This document shows, in pieces, positions 1-13,812 of a DNA stretch of 64,000 bases (the stretch's first letter is position 1; every line of letters starts with the position of its first letter). A program made the position numbers and the translations under genes. The stretch covers positions 5,206,001 through 5,270,000 of the forward strand of contig NC_091115.1 of the NCBI RefSeq assembly GCF_024713975.1, in the 5' to 3' direction. The stretch is from Paralichthys olivaceus (taxonomy: Eukaryota; Chordata; Actinopteri; Pleuronectiformes; Paralichthyidae). The notes beneath the pieces were generated by a model, which saw only the letters and a list, made by a program, of their open reading frames with translations, was not told the origin of the DNA and did not search any database.

Positions 1-1600
1 TTGGAAAAGTGGCAAATTTAGGCTTTTACAGATGGAGTTTTTCTTCAAGCCTCACAAAAAGATCTCAGAGGACTTGAAGATCCGGAGCTGTTGATTTGCA
101 CAACACAAGAAAAGGGTCCCAAAGAGTTTAAATATTCATCAGCCTACACTTTATATATAAATGTTAAGACAACTGATACTTCAGAACAAACTTGATGCCA
201 AAAGTCTAACATTTCTGAAAGAACCAATTTTCCTCTAGTACCAAAAACTAAGTACTGGAAAAGTAATTCTTCCAAGACTGAAGAGGGCAGCATAATAACT
301 CTACAAGCACATGAGTCTGACTTCAAACAGAAGAAGAAGAAAGCAGGTACAGTAAAAAGTAAAAGCAATACGTGGAATGATGGCAGGAATATGTTTTTGA
401 GACAATGATTTGTGGATTAATTATTATTTACATACTGACAACACATGCAGCAGTGCATATCAAAGAGTGATAATGTATTTCAATAAGAAAACACTATCAA
501 ACATTTTACGAGTGGCCCAGTTACCCAACAGAGGAGCTGTGGGACTGACCTCAGGAACTCCTCCTCAGTGTTGCGCAGGTTTGATCCACAGCGACCAGCT
601 CTCATCTGGTGCTGCACGTGCTTCAGTCGGACATGGTGACTACTGACAGCCGACAAATCCCCCGTTAGGCCTCCACACCTGCCTGTCATCACATAGAAAT
701 CTAATTCATTAAGCGCCGATGAATCACACTGCAGCTTTATCAATCACTGCCAGACCCCTGAACACGGCCGAGAACTGGATCCCTGCCTTCACCCAGCGAC
801 ACGAGTTCCCCCCAGAGTTAGCTGAAGAATGTGGCGTGTGTCTAACACATATATCAGTGCCTCAGTAAAGGTGAACACCTCATGTCATCATGGACTGCAG
901 ACCAGTCATGTGTAAATCAATGATATACATATACAGACACGCACACACGCACACAGACAGACACACACGATATATGATGCAGCACCATGATCTTTGATCT
1001 GCAGCTGTTGTGTCTCGTTTCGAGAGGGAAGTGTTTTATATGTTGCTTCCATCTCAACGTCGTTTCAGCTCCTGGGCACTCGATGGTTTTGCTATTTAAG
1101 TCGAATGTGACTACGATAATAACTATTCATCACTTGGAGCTCAGCTGAATAAACATCAGCGTGTATATATATATATATATATATATAAATATATATATAT
1201 AAATAAAAACACATACAATGGAACAGTCAGCTGAGCACAAGCTGCACTAGGGCGTGTCTGACTGGATTAAATAACAAAATCAAGAGTTCTCTGCAAAGCA
1301 CATCTTCACAGAGCTGTGCACAACTTTATCATTCCGATGAATTAGATCACAAAATTAATCAGCAACTTTTTTTTGACCATCTCCCGATGACTTTAAGAGC
1401 CAAACATTTGACTGTGGATCTCTGATATGAGAGGATTTTCTCTTCAGCTGTTTAGTGTCAACGCAAACAAACTTTGAACAGTTTGTGAGATGAGACCCGG
1501 AAGCTCTGACACAACTATTTACTGATTCACACGAACCCTTCATGTATTAATATGTCATCGAACACAGTAGTTGGCTGCAGCACTACACGAGTGTAAAGTA
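1..1600. other. Mostly non-coding left edge
   Basis: I see no gene I can name here. The stretch has an imperfect AT dinucleotide run near 1163-1204 and a short CA-rich patch near 940-970. A minus-strand open stretch around 543-655 is flanked by a plausible acceptor (near 655) and donor (near 546), so it could be a single coding exon of a leftward gene. It matches no family I recognise and may be chance. Confidence 0.4.
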
Positions 1601-1616
1601 AAAGTACTTCACTTAC

Positions 1617-1850
1617 CTTCAACAACAAACCTGGGGGGGGGGAGGGGGGGAGGGGCGGTAGCAGGTGCGCTGATTGTTCGGGGGTTAGCTTAGCCAGCTA
1701 GCTTCTTTGACAGTCCCCGTGTCTCAAACCGTCTTCTTCACTGTGGCCGGGGTTTTTATTTTCACTGTTCTCATCGTTGCTGTCACAGTTTTCATTCACG
1801 TTTGTTTTCAGGGTTCTTGTTTGTTTCGTGTTCGCCGCCATGAGAGCTCA
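1617..1850 (-). promoter_or_regulatory. Possible promoter and first exon of a minus-strand gene leaving the window
   Basis: Read on the minus strand, the segment has ETS-like GGAA cores (complement of aaccggaagagg near 1849-1860) and an ATG in good context followed by GCGGCG at 1841-1839. It ends at a strong donor, GTAAGT, just past base 1617. The ATG opens a 47-codon frame that stops at 1698, so the frame either uses an internal donor or is an upstream ORF in a 5' leader. GCTAGC/GTTAGC-type repeats, also present at the other two putative promoters of this window, lie at about 1685-1702. The poly-G run at 1633-1655 is next to the donor. No product is recognisable; the call rests on the start context, the splice donor and base composition. 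Confidence 0.3.
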
Positions 1851-1929
1851 ACCGGAAGAGGCGCTGAGGTCATCCTCACCGTATTTTTTTTTTTTTTTTT
1901 GCAACAGTGTCGCCGTGTGGCTGGGAGAG

Positions 1930-4514
1930 GTAACACAACTAATTCAATTTTTAAAAAACATTCTTATCAATATAAATAATTCACAATTGCTGTTTATTGA
2001 GCTGAGTTTAACTTAATTTTTCATTAAACGAATTTCCTTATTCGACAGGTACGATTCATAACAATCAGTTACAACCATAGACTGTATATAAAGAGGTTAC
2101 AACACAGCTGAAGTATTTGCTTCTCTTTTCTGAGGATTGACATCAACAGATTCCATTCTTTCCAAAATGTCAACTTTTCATGCAATAAACAGTGGCAATA
2201 CATTTTTCAAATAATCCAGTGGATCTGAATAGAAGAGGGGAAACCTGTCATGGTGTATAACTAGTTACATCTCATAAAAAAGAGTATATACAAATATCAA
2301 ATGTATAAAAAAAAGTATACAGCTGAATGGCAGATGTTGAAACAGTCCTATGAGCTTGATCGATCCAGATGTTGTGATTTATTTCTGTCTGCTTCCCAGA
2401 ATTCACAGCGTTGGCTCGTCTCTAAAGGGTTAGATTGAGATGACAGAACTAAACTAAAACAAAGCAGAGATATTTGTTTTTCCTGGACAAGTTCCTTGTC
2501 TGAAAATAGCTCAGTGGTTCAAACAATGGAACAAATTATGAAGATGAAAGGCAGCGAGTTTTATTAAAAAGTCACTGAACTGTGTTGATATTATAGCCAA
2601 TCTTCTTTTTAAAGTACTGCACAGTACAGGATAGCTCAATTACATGTTTCTTCTATACATGAACTTTAAGAAAACCTTATTTTATTCTGTTCAACAGGCT
2701 ACTGAATGCTGTGCCATTCATTTGTCTTGACAGCACTCACTTGATTCCAGGTGTGGATACATGTTCTCAGTCACTGGGTGACATCTGGAGTGAAAACTGG
2801 AGGTGAAGCGAGACAAGATGGATGACATGGACATTCACTCAGTCTGGAGATTGGAGAAAAAAATCGTAGAGTAGCAGCTGGAACACTGGAAGAGGAGGAG
2901 CAGGAGGAGGAAGAGGAGGAAGAGGAAGATGAGGAGAAAAAGGAGGAGGAAGAGGAGGAGGAAGAGGATGTCTGTGAGTGCAGGACTCACGTATCGTTCC
3001 ACACAGACAGCATCATGAAATGAAATCACTCAGAGTCGGGGAGGTAACCAGATCAACACAGACACACAACAACAACAACATCATCATCATGGTGTATGTA
3101 ATTTAATTTGTTGTAAATTACACTCACATTGCACCACAACGTATCACAGCATCAATACATCCTGAGCAGACATCGATATTTCAACAATTACGTTTGACAG
3201 AGACCTCCACACGGGGAGGAAATCTGCTGATTGAATTTACAGTGACTTTAAAAGCACCAGCGAGGAAGAGCACGATGTGAAAATGACAACAGCATTGTTG
3301 TAGACGTTGAAACGCATCCTTACGTTGTCCATGTATTGTCCTTGTCCTCTGATATTAATAGATTGCAGCAGAGGAAAGGGAAAAGACATGGTAAGAATTT
3401 TATTTTCAATTGTCTGAACAAAGCCACAATTTATAAAAGCTCAGAGAAAGATTGTAACTCCTGCGTCCAAAGTGCTCGGAACAAGAAGAGGCTCAGAAAA
3501 CGTGCAGATAAAAATAACTGGTACAAGAAAAAAAACACTAACAAAGCACAAAAACTGCTTTTTAACTTTAGCGAGTAGAAATTTGTTGATAAATTATAAA
3601 TCAGCCTGCGAGATTCTTCCATAGAAAACATTTACCTTCGATTAAAGTACAAATTCGGATATACAAACACACTCGAAGGCCTTTCAAAAGATTTAGGATT
3701 GGAGTTTAAATGAGCGCTCATTAAAACTTAACCACGCTAATCAAATTTTAATGCTCATCAAAAAGCAGCAGACGTTCTATCCTGGAAATGAAACGTACAC
3801 ATCCTGTCGTAGCTGCAGTATATTCTCATTCAGGCTGCAGGCTCAGATGATTTTTTTTTTACTAACGATGCAGAAACATACCCTCACACACAGATATAAA
3901 AATATTAAGAGTCAGAACAACAGCACCGACGAGTCAAATGCACTTCACCACCTCGCGTGGGTCGGCACGACTCGGGAAGAAATGCACAACAGCGGAGCAG
4001 AAAACCACTCATCACATGCAATAACGTTCAGCACTAGTGCGATATGGATTAACATTTATTCACATTTGAATTTATCTTTGCCCTGTTGATAGTTATCTCT
4101 TCATTCGCTATGGATGATGCAGACATCTTAAGACGTGGTTTACAGGATCGCTGGTGTTGGTGGAAGTAAACATGTTGCGTTTTTTTAAGCACCTTTTCTT
4201 CACTGTAGACGAGATTTGTCTGTTTTAGGCACCGAAACTTTAACTTTGTGTGTTCTCCTTTGTTCATGTGTTACATCAGAAAGGCTGGAGCAGGAATCGT
4301 CAAACCTTTCATGGTGCATCTACACAACATTGACTGTATATAAAGAAAAGATAGACAACGCTTCTCCACAACCTCCCATCGTACAATGATGAAGTGGTAA
4401 ACTCCCTGTGTTTGTGTGCAGTAAATAGAGCAAACAGTGACGTTTTTCCACATGTTCTGTTTGGTTGGTTTGTGTCTCTTCTTTGTGTGTCTCTTGTCGT
4501 CAGTGTTGTCGTCA
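1930..4514. other. Intergenic DNA and probable apaf1 3' untranslated region
   Basis: No coding exon is visible. A purine-rich AGG/AGGA run lies at about 2889-2970. A copy of the CATAGACTGTATATAAAG repeat end is at 2076-2099. The part nearest 4514 is probably transcribed as the 3' untranslated region of apaf1, but I could not fix a polyadenylation site. Confidence 0.45.
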
Positions 4515-4661
4515 TCACACAACCCTCTGGAGGATGTAGAGGATGCCAATGCCGTCGATGGTGACGAAGGTGGAGAAGTCGGACGACACGTGGATCCTCT
4601 TCAAAGCGCTTCCAGCTGGATAGAAGGTCTGCAGGGCCTCGCCTCGCTCCACATCCCACCA
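4515..4661 (-). CDS. apaf1: apaf1 exon 27: last blade and stop
   Basis: It encodes WWDVERGEALQTFYPAGSAL, then KRIHVSSDFSTFVTIDGIGI and LYILQ before a TGA at 4517-4515. Human ends with GILYILQTLE. A second in-frame TGA follows directly. Confidence 0.95.
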   Translation of the reverse strand, partial: WWDVERGEALQTFYPAGSALKRIHVSSDFSTFVTIDGIGILYILQRVV

Positions 4662-5082
4662 CTGGAAACAAGAAGGAGAGAGTTTTAAAGCTCTTCACTG
4701 ACATTAAACTGCTGCAGAGCGTCTGGGCAGACTGAGGTCAACACTGTGTATAAGTTTGTCGCAGGCAAACAGTGAAAAGAAGAGACACTGAAACATTCTC
4801 CAAAAATGATGGTGACATTAAAAAGTTTTTAAAAAAAACCTGTGACAACTTCTAATGACGTCACAATGTGCGATCCAGACGACCCGATGTAACGAGCGAG
4901 TGAGCGGGAATTTCATGCTGACTTCAGTGTTTCCTCTGTGACGGGTGAAAAACGGCAGGAGTCAAGTAGTGTTTGATCTCAGTCAGACCCTGAGACAAAT
5001 TGGTTGCTAAGAAAAACATGATGGATTTAATAATAATATTATCAGACTCAAACTCTCACACAGCCACAGGCTCACACACACA

Positions 5083-5131
<49 letters not shown>

Positions 5132-6469
5132 CCCCCCCCTCACCACACCCAGAGCAGTTTTCCTGAGTGATTCTGTTTAATCTCAGTTTAAAGTCGAAAT
5201 TTTCCATTGAAGCTGCAGCTCACTGAGATGACTCATCAGAGACACATCAAGTCAATCATTTATAACCTGGCAGGAGGGGGGGGGGGGGGGGGGCACACTT
5301 TCAACTTTGATAATATAAAATCATAAAAAATGAAAGTCGACATGAGTCAAATTAATAGGCGGAAGTTTTAGAGGTGTATGTTTTTGTTATAAAGCATGTT
5401 TGTTTTTGTGTGTGTGTGTGTGTGTGTGTGCACAGTGCTTCATGCACCATTCACACACTGTCAGCTATCAGGGGCAACTTTGACATCGTGACACAGCTCA
5501 GATCCGACAATAAACCTGTTTTAATCTTCTGTTCCAACAATAGCTGGTAAGTAACTGTCGGAGTCAGAGGCCTGATAACCTGTGATTAATAATTCACTGT
5601 GTACAGAGAAATCAATTCTCTCCTCATACATGTGTCTTTCTCACCTGGAATCACGCAGGAATCACAGAGGAAAATACTTTACACCACGTGCTGCTAGAAA
5701 AACTCGACTCACTACCAGGAAACATTCAAGTGACTCTAACTAATGTAAAAAGCTGCTTTACATAATGTCTTATTAGGTTGGTTCTGTTTGTGGTGCAGCA
5801 CCATGATGAATCTGCAACGCTGTTTAAATCTCTGCTGCGCCGAGGCCGAATCTGACCAGAGAGCAAACGTGACATTTCAACACGAATTAATTTTGTGTTT
5901 CTGACGTCTGTAAATACAGACATATAGAGACTGAACATAAAATAAACATAAACCAGTGTTTGCCGGTCCTGAATATTACTGGACTTTAATTCACACATGA
6001 TAAGAAGCAGATGCAAAACATCTGCATAATAAAGGGCTGGAGCCACCGTTCACCCAGCTCGTATTTTGTCTCTGCACACAAAAATATATACATGAATACA
6101 TGCATATAAATGTATTTACCATATCATTGTTTCCTCCTCTTGCTCTGATTAATTATTGCAAAACAAACATAGGCTCATAAGATGGATCGGCATTAGTCTC
6201 CAGTGTCCAGGGAATGAATGGTAAGTTGTTTTGTTTTATCCAGGGATAAAGAGAGAGAAGCAGATGTGTGGCTGCATGAAGAAACACAGACGTGATGAAG
6301 GAGGGATCAATAGACAGGTGGAGGGATGAAACGAGGATACACACTGTGCAGATATGAGACGAGGGAGTGAGACTCCAAACTGTAATTGCATCTGAATGGA
6401 AGGAAATCTGGCTGCTGGCTGCCAAAGCTCTGACAGCTCAAACAAAGAAATAATACTTAGATGCCTCCG

Positions 6470-6521
<52 letters not shown>

Positions 6522-8488
6522 AATGCAGAAATACAGAAAATAAGAATTGAAAAAACCACAGATGAGAGGAAGTCGAGAAACAACAAGACAGAATCTGCTG
6601 ACAGACAAAAGGATTAACAGGGAGATGTGATGTGTGGAGACAATAGCTGGTGCAGAGTAAATGTTTGAGGGAAGAGTCAACCGACGGACAGAAAGTGTGA
6701 AAATTACGCTAGCCTCCGAGTGAGACTGCAACCACAAAGAAGAAGAAGAAAGAAAACGTCCAGAAAACCACTGCGTTGAATCATTTACACCAGAGGACGG
6801 TGGCGAGAGCAGACTGAGTGGAATGCATATTAATGCATCTGCTCGAGAGGGAGAGGACGGGGCAGCGAAGGAGAAGTCAAATTTCTTTGATTTAAGACGA
6901 AGAAGAGGAGGAGAGAGAGAGAGAGTGAAAAGAGAGATCATATGAACACAGAAACAAATGAAGATGAGAGAAACTATAAATGGTGAAAAAAGAAAACACA
7001 TTCATCATAACAACAGCGAGACCGGCTCCATAAGGGCTTGTGTCTCATATGGGAATACACAGCAGTGCTATGTATGTGACACAGAGCCCATGTCCTCGGA
7101 GCAGATGGCTGATGTGCTGATATCAACAGCATCACTACAGGACCATTGATTTATGAGAGAGCCAGTGGAGCACGTAGACGCTAAATTACTGTACAGTGTG
7201 CGCTGCTGGCGAGAGGACAATACCCCCCGGGTGTGTTTACCGTGTGTGTGTGACCATCTCTGTTTTTTCATTTTTTTATTTCCAAACATCCAGCGCAGCA
7301 TCCTGGCTTCAGTCTGTGCTGAGGCTGCTGAAATTAACTTGAAGAATGGTTGGAAAATGAGGCTGCTACAACGTGAGCTGCACATTACATGAATACTAAT
7401 GTAAGGAACAGACACAGTGGGGCCAAGAGGAAATGTATACGGAGAGAAAACGTGAATGAATTAGCATTAGAATGACACTGACGCTGATGTTTAGAGTGTA
7501 GATTACAAAGGTAGAACTCATACAGCAAATTAGTAAAAAGTATTTTGAAGATTCCGTACAACAGCTACTGGTTTTCCTTCACTAATTAATCTGTCAAGGA
7601 TCAAGGATCAGAGTTCATATGCTATTTAACTGATTACCTCTGTGAAGGAGGTCGTGTTTTCATCAGCGTTTGTTTGTTTGTTATTTTACGTTTTAGACGT
7701 TTTTTCAATTTTTCATTTCATGGTCATTTCCGGACCAGGTCACACAGCTCGTCTTTAAAAACCCTCAGTCATTTCTGTCACTGATAACATGCACCTGATC
7801 CTGTCGTGGACTCGCTACTGGTTCTGCATCTCGTCTCTGCGTCATGTTTACTCGTTGTATTGTAAGAATTATGTCACAGGGTAAATAGAGACCACAAACG
7901 TGATGGCACAGAACAACAAAGGCGACTGAACCCTTATCTGTAAAGCCACAACACTCTGCACGCTCAGATAAGCTCCCTCTCAGCGTCAAACTCCCAAACA
8001 CAGGGGTCAAAACCACGGGGTGGCTGCGTGTGTGACCCCAATTCTATCCAGCGAACAGCAGAGGGGCACCAAATCTCCTCCGACAGTCCCTCAGCGTTAG
8101 CTCTGGTGACGCTAAATAGGTCTGCTTATTTAGACCACCTGATGGAAAGCAGCGCTTACATAACGGAGATACCTGCCCGTGTGTGTGTGTGTGTGTCTTC
8201 TTGTAAAGGCCGGGGAGATGATGGGAGATGCGTGTGTGTGTGTGAGTGAGCGCACGGTTGCATCTTTCAAAAAAGGGTGGAGGGAAGTAATTAATCTTCC
8301 CTCTTACATAAATAGCTGACATACAGAGTCCAGGGGGAATAGGTGCGATTTCTACGCTCTGTAAAAAATCCTAAAGACTCAAGCGACGACCAGCAGGCGG
8401 GAGGGGAGGGGGATTACAGAGAGAGGGGAGACCAGCTGGAGGAGATTTAGGCGATTTTGTAAGGCCACCTTCGCTTCAGAAAATGATT

Positions 8489-8567
<79 letters not shown>

Positions 8568-9492
8568 GGGGGGGGTGTGACCAGGCCAAAAGTCCTGCTG
8601 GGTGGGAAACAGTGTGACACTGAGTTTGAATTATTCATCCAAGGTTCCGTCCACTGAAATATTGATGCTCACACAATCCACCACACTTTCCCCCCCCCAC
8701 ACCCTCTTTCCTTTTTTCCCTTTCTTCTTTCAAGCACATTTTTCCTCTTTCTGTTTTTCTTTCACTCATACACACCCCTCTCTTTTCTGTCAATCCTTAC
8801 AGTGTGCATGAAAGTGGTAGATGTAAGATTTGTCAGAGAATCCAAAACAGAGAGAGAACAAATAGGAAAGTCAGAGAGAAAATATTAGCTGGTAAAAAAA
8901 AAGAAGAAAAAAAAAAGAGGAGCTGGGGAGTAAGAAGAAATGACACAGAAACATAAGAGTAAAAGGATGATGTTTGAGAAAAAGAAGAAAATGATGGAGA
9001 GAAAGAGGAGGCTGAAGTACAGAGTAAGAGCTCAATATGAAATCTGGATTGATGGATCGGATAGATGGAGATCAAAAGATGAACAAACCACTGGTGCTTT
9101 CATTTCATTTGCTCTCAGAACACAGTCCTTACAACCACAGAAAGACAAACGTGTTATAACTTTATAGGTGGTATAAAAAACGTAAAAGATAAAAGTTGTC
9201 CTCATAAAAATGTGGGAAATGTATTTATTTAATATTTTACTGACAAGTGGCGTTTTTTCCTCCCTTCAGTTTATAGTTTCTCCTTCCTACATCAAGATTG
9301 TTAGGTTAAATACTCGTTTGAAGCCTCATGGGAAATCTACATGATTTCACTGACACGGACGGGCTGTGTTTAGTTTAGTCCAAACTGAAGTTTAGTAGGT
9401 AAGGTATGTAGTCTTTGATCAGACTCAAAGTTCATTAGGTGCATTCGACCTTCAGATTTGTAAATCTAGTTTTTATGTCGAAAACATATTTA

Positions 9493-9553
<61 letters not shown>

Positions 9554-12500
9554 CCATACATTTTACAAAGAAAACGCCATCAACATCTCCCTCCATCCTC
9601 TCCTCCATCACTGTTCTACCATCTCCACTCTACATCATCTCATCTCTGTGTGATTGGTGCTCAACACAAACACACACACAGACACACAGAGAGACACATA
9701 CACACACAGACACACACACACACACACACACACAAAGGCCTCTCTTCTTTAGTGAGAGACACAATTAACCCCGGCTTAATGAGCAGCGCAGGGGAAACAA
9801 CTGCCTCCCAGAGACAGATAAATATTTCACAGGCCTGTGTTTATACCCCGAGCCTGACAACAAGAGCACGGAATCCAGGCCAAGTTCGTTCCGAGCTCAA
9901 CTTTCACAAAGTTCTTCACTCTCGCTTTGTCTCTTGTGTGTGAGGGAGAGAAATGCAGATGCCGAAGCAGGAAGTCAAGGACATATGGAAACTACATCTA
10001 CTCCGGTTGCAATTTGACCACATGAGCAATAAGGTGTGAATCATCTTTACTAACCTCTGGAACGGGAAAAGGAGATGGTGGAAAAATAGAACAACAGGCT
10101 ATGAAAAAAATTGGATGCACTTTGAGAGGCTGTTTTGCATCTTGTGAGTGTGTGTAGTTATTTTTAGAGGTAGGTCTGCTGCTACGCTGCAACAGCACTG
10201 CGGGGTGCTTACATCTGAAACGGCATGAAGACAAGAAAAGTGCTGAATAAAATCAAAAGTGCAAGTGATGCCTGAACCAACGCCGTGGCTGCGTTCCACC
10301 GGGTCGTATACATACATGTCCTCTCAGAAGACAGCAGTTGTCGTAATGTTGTTTACAACTTTGAAGGAAGTGGGAGGGCGGTACAGGGATGAAAGCACAA
10401 GCCGAGGATGAAGTTAGTCTGTGCGGTCGCAATAATATCCGAAAAAATGAAACTTGAATTACATTTTTCGTCCTGAAAGAGATTTAGGTCAAATTACTAA
10501 CTACTTGATTGCTGACGAGGTGTTTCAGGAGTTTCTCTGCTCAGACACTAAACAAACCTCCTGGTATCTAAAATACAATCTTTATTTTTACAAATAACCT
10601 GCTGTGTTATTTTCAACCATTAGAAACTGCATTTGCAAAAATGTATATTTTTGATTTCAGAAATGAAAAACAGACCTGAGGCAGTCGCACCTACAGGCAA
10701 CATAACTCCACTACTGGGACTGACTGATGTTCATCCTTGATAAAAAAGCCCTAACATCTGCTCTGCCATTAAAGGAAATGGAGACACATTTACTCACGGC
10801 TTAGCCAATGTCATTATACAAAAATCTTGGCAGCTTGATAACCCAATCAATCCCTCAGAGAGGTGACTGATTTTTCTCTCCACTCCATCCTTTGCCTTCA
10901 GTCGCTCACCGCTCTTCCGCTTCTTGATCTTTGACAGATTGGCCGTCCATCAAACATCTCCTGAGGGAAGGTCAGATCAACCTTCTCTCCTTCATTTCAT
11001 CACGCTCATCCCTGCCCTCCTTCCCCCCAGCTTCGTTTTGACTCTGGCTTGGCGTGATGATTGACGGTAATAGTTCATTGCCCCACGAGGCCTCATTAGG
11101 ATACGCTAAACGATGATGGCTCAGGCTGAGAAGGCAGGAGGGAGGTTTACTTAACACCTATTGGGTGAAAGCAAGCTCAACTGATCTGAAAGAGCTTTAG
11201 TCAGATACACTGGAAACTAGAATAACTGCCCTGCTGTTGAAAGCCTCCATCAGTTTCAGTCTACTAGCTTTTTTTTTTCCAGATTTGATTTGAAGTCACC
11301 GTGACCTTTGACCACTAAAATCTGATCAGTTCATTTGTCAGTATTAGTGAACATTTGTAAAGATTCGCCCGAGGTCTTTTTCAGAAAATGCGTTCAAAAG
11401 GCAAAAAAGGGTTTTTTGTGTGTTCACAGTGACGTTGAACTTTGACGTCCTCCAAAGAATATTTTCCGCATGATGGGTGTTTCAAATATATCTGTATGAC
11501 CTTGACCTTTGACCTCCAACATCGAATCAGCTCATCTTTAAGTCCAGGTGAATGTTCATACGTAATTTAAGGAAATTCCCTCAAGACGCGGAGGTATAAA
11601 AAGCAAGCACCTTTAAAAAAACACAGCATCACGCTGAAAAGGGATTTGAGTGTGAAAACTGAAAAAGTTAAACTTCCAGCGAGGGAGGTAGACTTCAAGT
11701 GTGAGGTCACCAAAATGGACAGATGAAGAAAGTGACAGCAGAGAGTGGGAGAAAAACAAAAGCACGGTGTGAAAACGAGAGATAACAATGAAGGAGAAGA
11801 CTGAAGGTGGAGGTCTGGTGGGAACACAGAGGCAGAGAAATAGGGAGTGAAAGCGCAGGGGGGGGGTAGGAAGGTGAGATAAGGTGAAATTGTTTCTCTT
11901 TCTCTTCCATCACAGGCTCGGCTGATAAGTGATGTCTGACAACAGTGGTGGCAGGGGAGAAGTGTCATCTAAAACACTCCCATCCATCTGGGGATACACT
12001 ATTCGGAAGTGTGAGTGTGCAAACGTGGGGGGGTGTTAAAGTTAGTGTGTGTACGTGTGCTTGACCGCGCACGAGTGTCCCGGAGACAAAAGAAAAGAAA
12101 TTGTATCTATCTTTTTTGTATCCTGTCGGGTTTCTGGGCCTTCAGTGGTTCTGTGGAGCAACGTTTTGATTGTTTTTTGTGTCTTGAGGACGCACGTGTG
12201 TATGTGCACAAACATGTAAGCTAATGCAAATGTTTTCTACACCCATGACATCTCACACGCCACACTAATATTTACATATGTTTAAAATACTGTTGTGATC
12301 CGGCCTTTACACTGATCAACAGTTGCTGGCAATAACAGTCCTATGAATACACATATCTGTACCGGTTTGTTTATTTGTCAGCATGATTTTGGAAAAACAT
12401 AAAATATAATAACGCAAAGATATTGATTTAATTCAAATGGACTGTCAGACCTTAGCAGCGATATCCACTGTACTTACTGCAATTCTAGATTTATTCTTTT

Positions 12501-13721
12501 ATTTATTTGATTTAATCATTTTAGTTAGTCATTGACATATATTGCAATATATACAGGGAACGTTCTGATGTAGAATTAGATGGAAAAACTAGAAACTTAA
12601 ATAATCTATGTGTGCTCGCCTCCTTTTTTATATTTTATTTCACAGCAGAACATCCTCAGAGATCTGCAGGTATATCTAGGGTGACTTATGCATTATGAAC
12701 TGGGACTCTCTGTGCACTCCACTGCTGAGGAGTTCATCAGCTTGTAGCCTGTTGGGTCGCACCAGTCCCGACTGACTGGCATAAATAAAGTACAGCCACC
12801 GACACATTTGACACAATGTTTGTAGTTTTATGCTTTGAAATGAAGTACGAGGCTCCCCCTGGATGTCACATGATGAAGTACTGATGTGGAAAATCAGTTG
12901 GCACAAATTTCCACAACAGTGAATATATATTTTATTACCAGCATATGACCCTTGGGAGGTTCACTACAGTGATATCAAATATTTTTCCAGCAGCTCAAGT
13001 AAACAGCACAGCTCATAATAATTTCTGAAACCAAAAGTATCCATGTGTTTAACAACACAAGATGGATGCAGCTCTTTAAAAGCCTGTTCGCGACTGAGGC
13101 AACGATGCCTTGCTCAGACTTAAATAAACAAATCAGCGGCCTGTATGAAGAAGAGTCTTATTATTTTCCCTCGTAAAGATTTACCCACAAGGTGTACAGC
13201 AGAATGATGGACGTATCAGTGAGTCAGACCCTATTGAAACAGGGGGATTAACAGATCTGAACAGATCAGACATCGCTGCTGATGAGATAGCACCTCAGAC
13301 AGCTGGCTTAGTGAAGTAGACCCAAGAGATATCGATTAAGATTAATTAAAGACACGTTAGAATCTGGGAAACTGTTCATAACATTAGAAAGATGTGTCAT
13401 TATCATAGCCATGTATATAAAGATGTGCAAAGTGTCTCCACTATCCAGAAATTTAGGAAAAATATCCCGGATATAAACGCGGTTATGTTGTCTGCACAGT
13501 AGCGATGCATCAAATAACTAATTCACACTAAACTCCATGAAAAAATGCACATTTGGACAAACATCAGCGTGATAAGAACCTCCTGAAATAATTCAGTGTC
13601 TGTCTGACAGCAGCTAAGCAGTCCATGGTCAGTATTTGTAGAGAGTGATTTTTTTTTTTTCAGTGCTTTTGTGTCTTTGTTACAGTTTGGTGTGAATTAT
13701 TCTGGGCTGCTGGGCCTGTGT

Positions 13722-13812
<91 letters not shown>

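Noticed and set aside
4309-4704. A 131-codon minus-strand frame overlapping the last apaf1 exon
   Set aside because: It is an alternative frame of the exon and its flank. The frame consistent with splicing gives the conserved LYILQ end instead.
6438-7001. A long minus-strand frame of about 187 codons with a cysteine/valine run
   Set aside because: It crosses a CA microsatellite and is otherwise low-complexity. No domain or splice context supports it.
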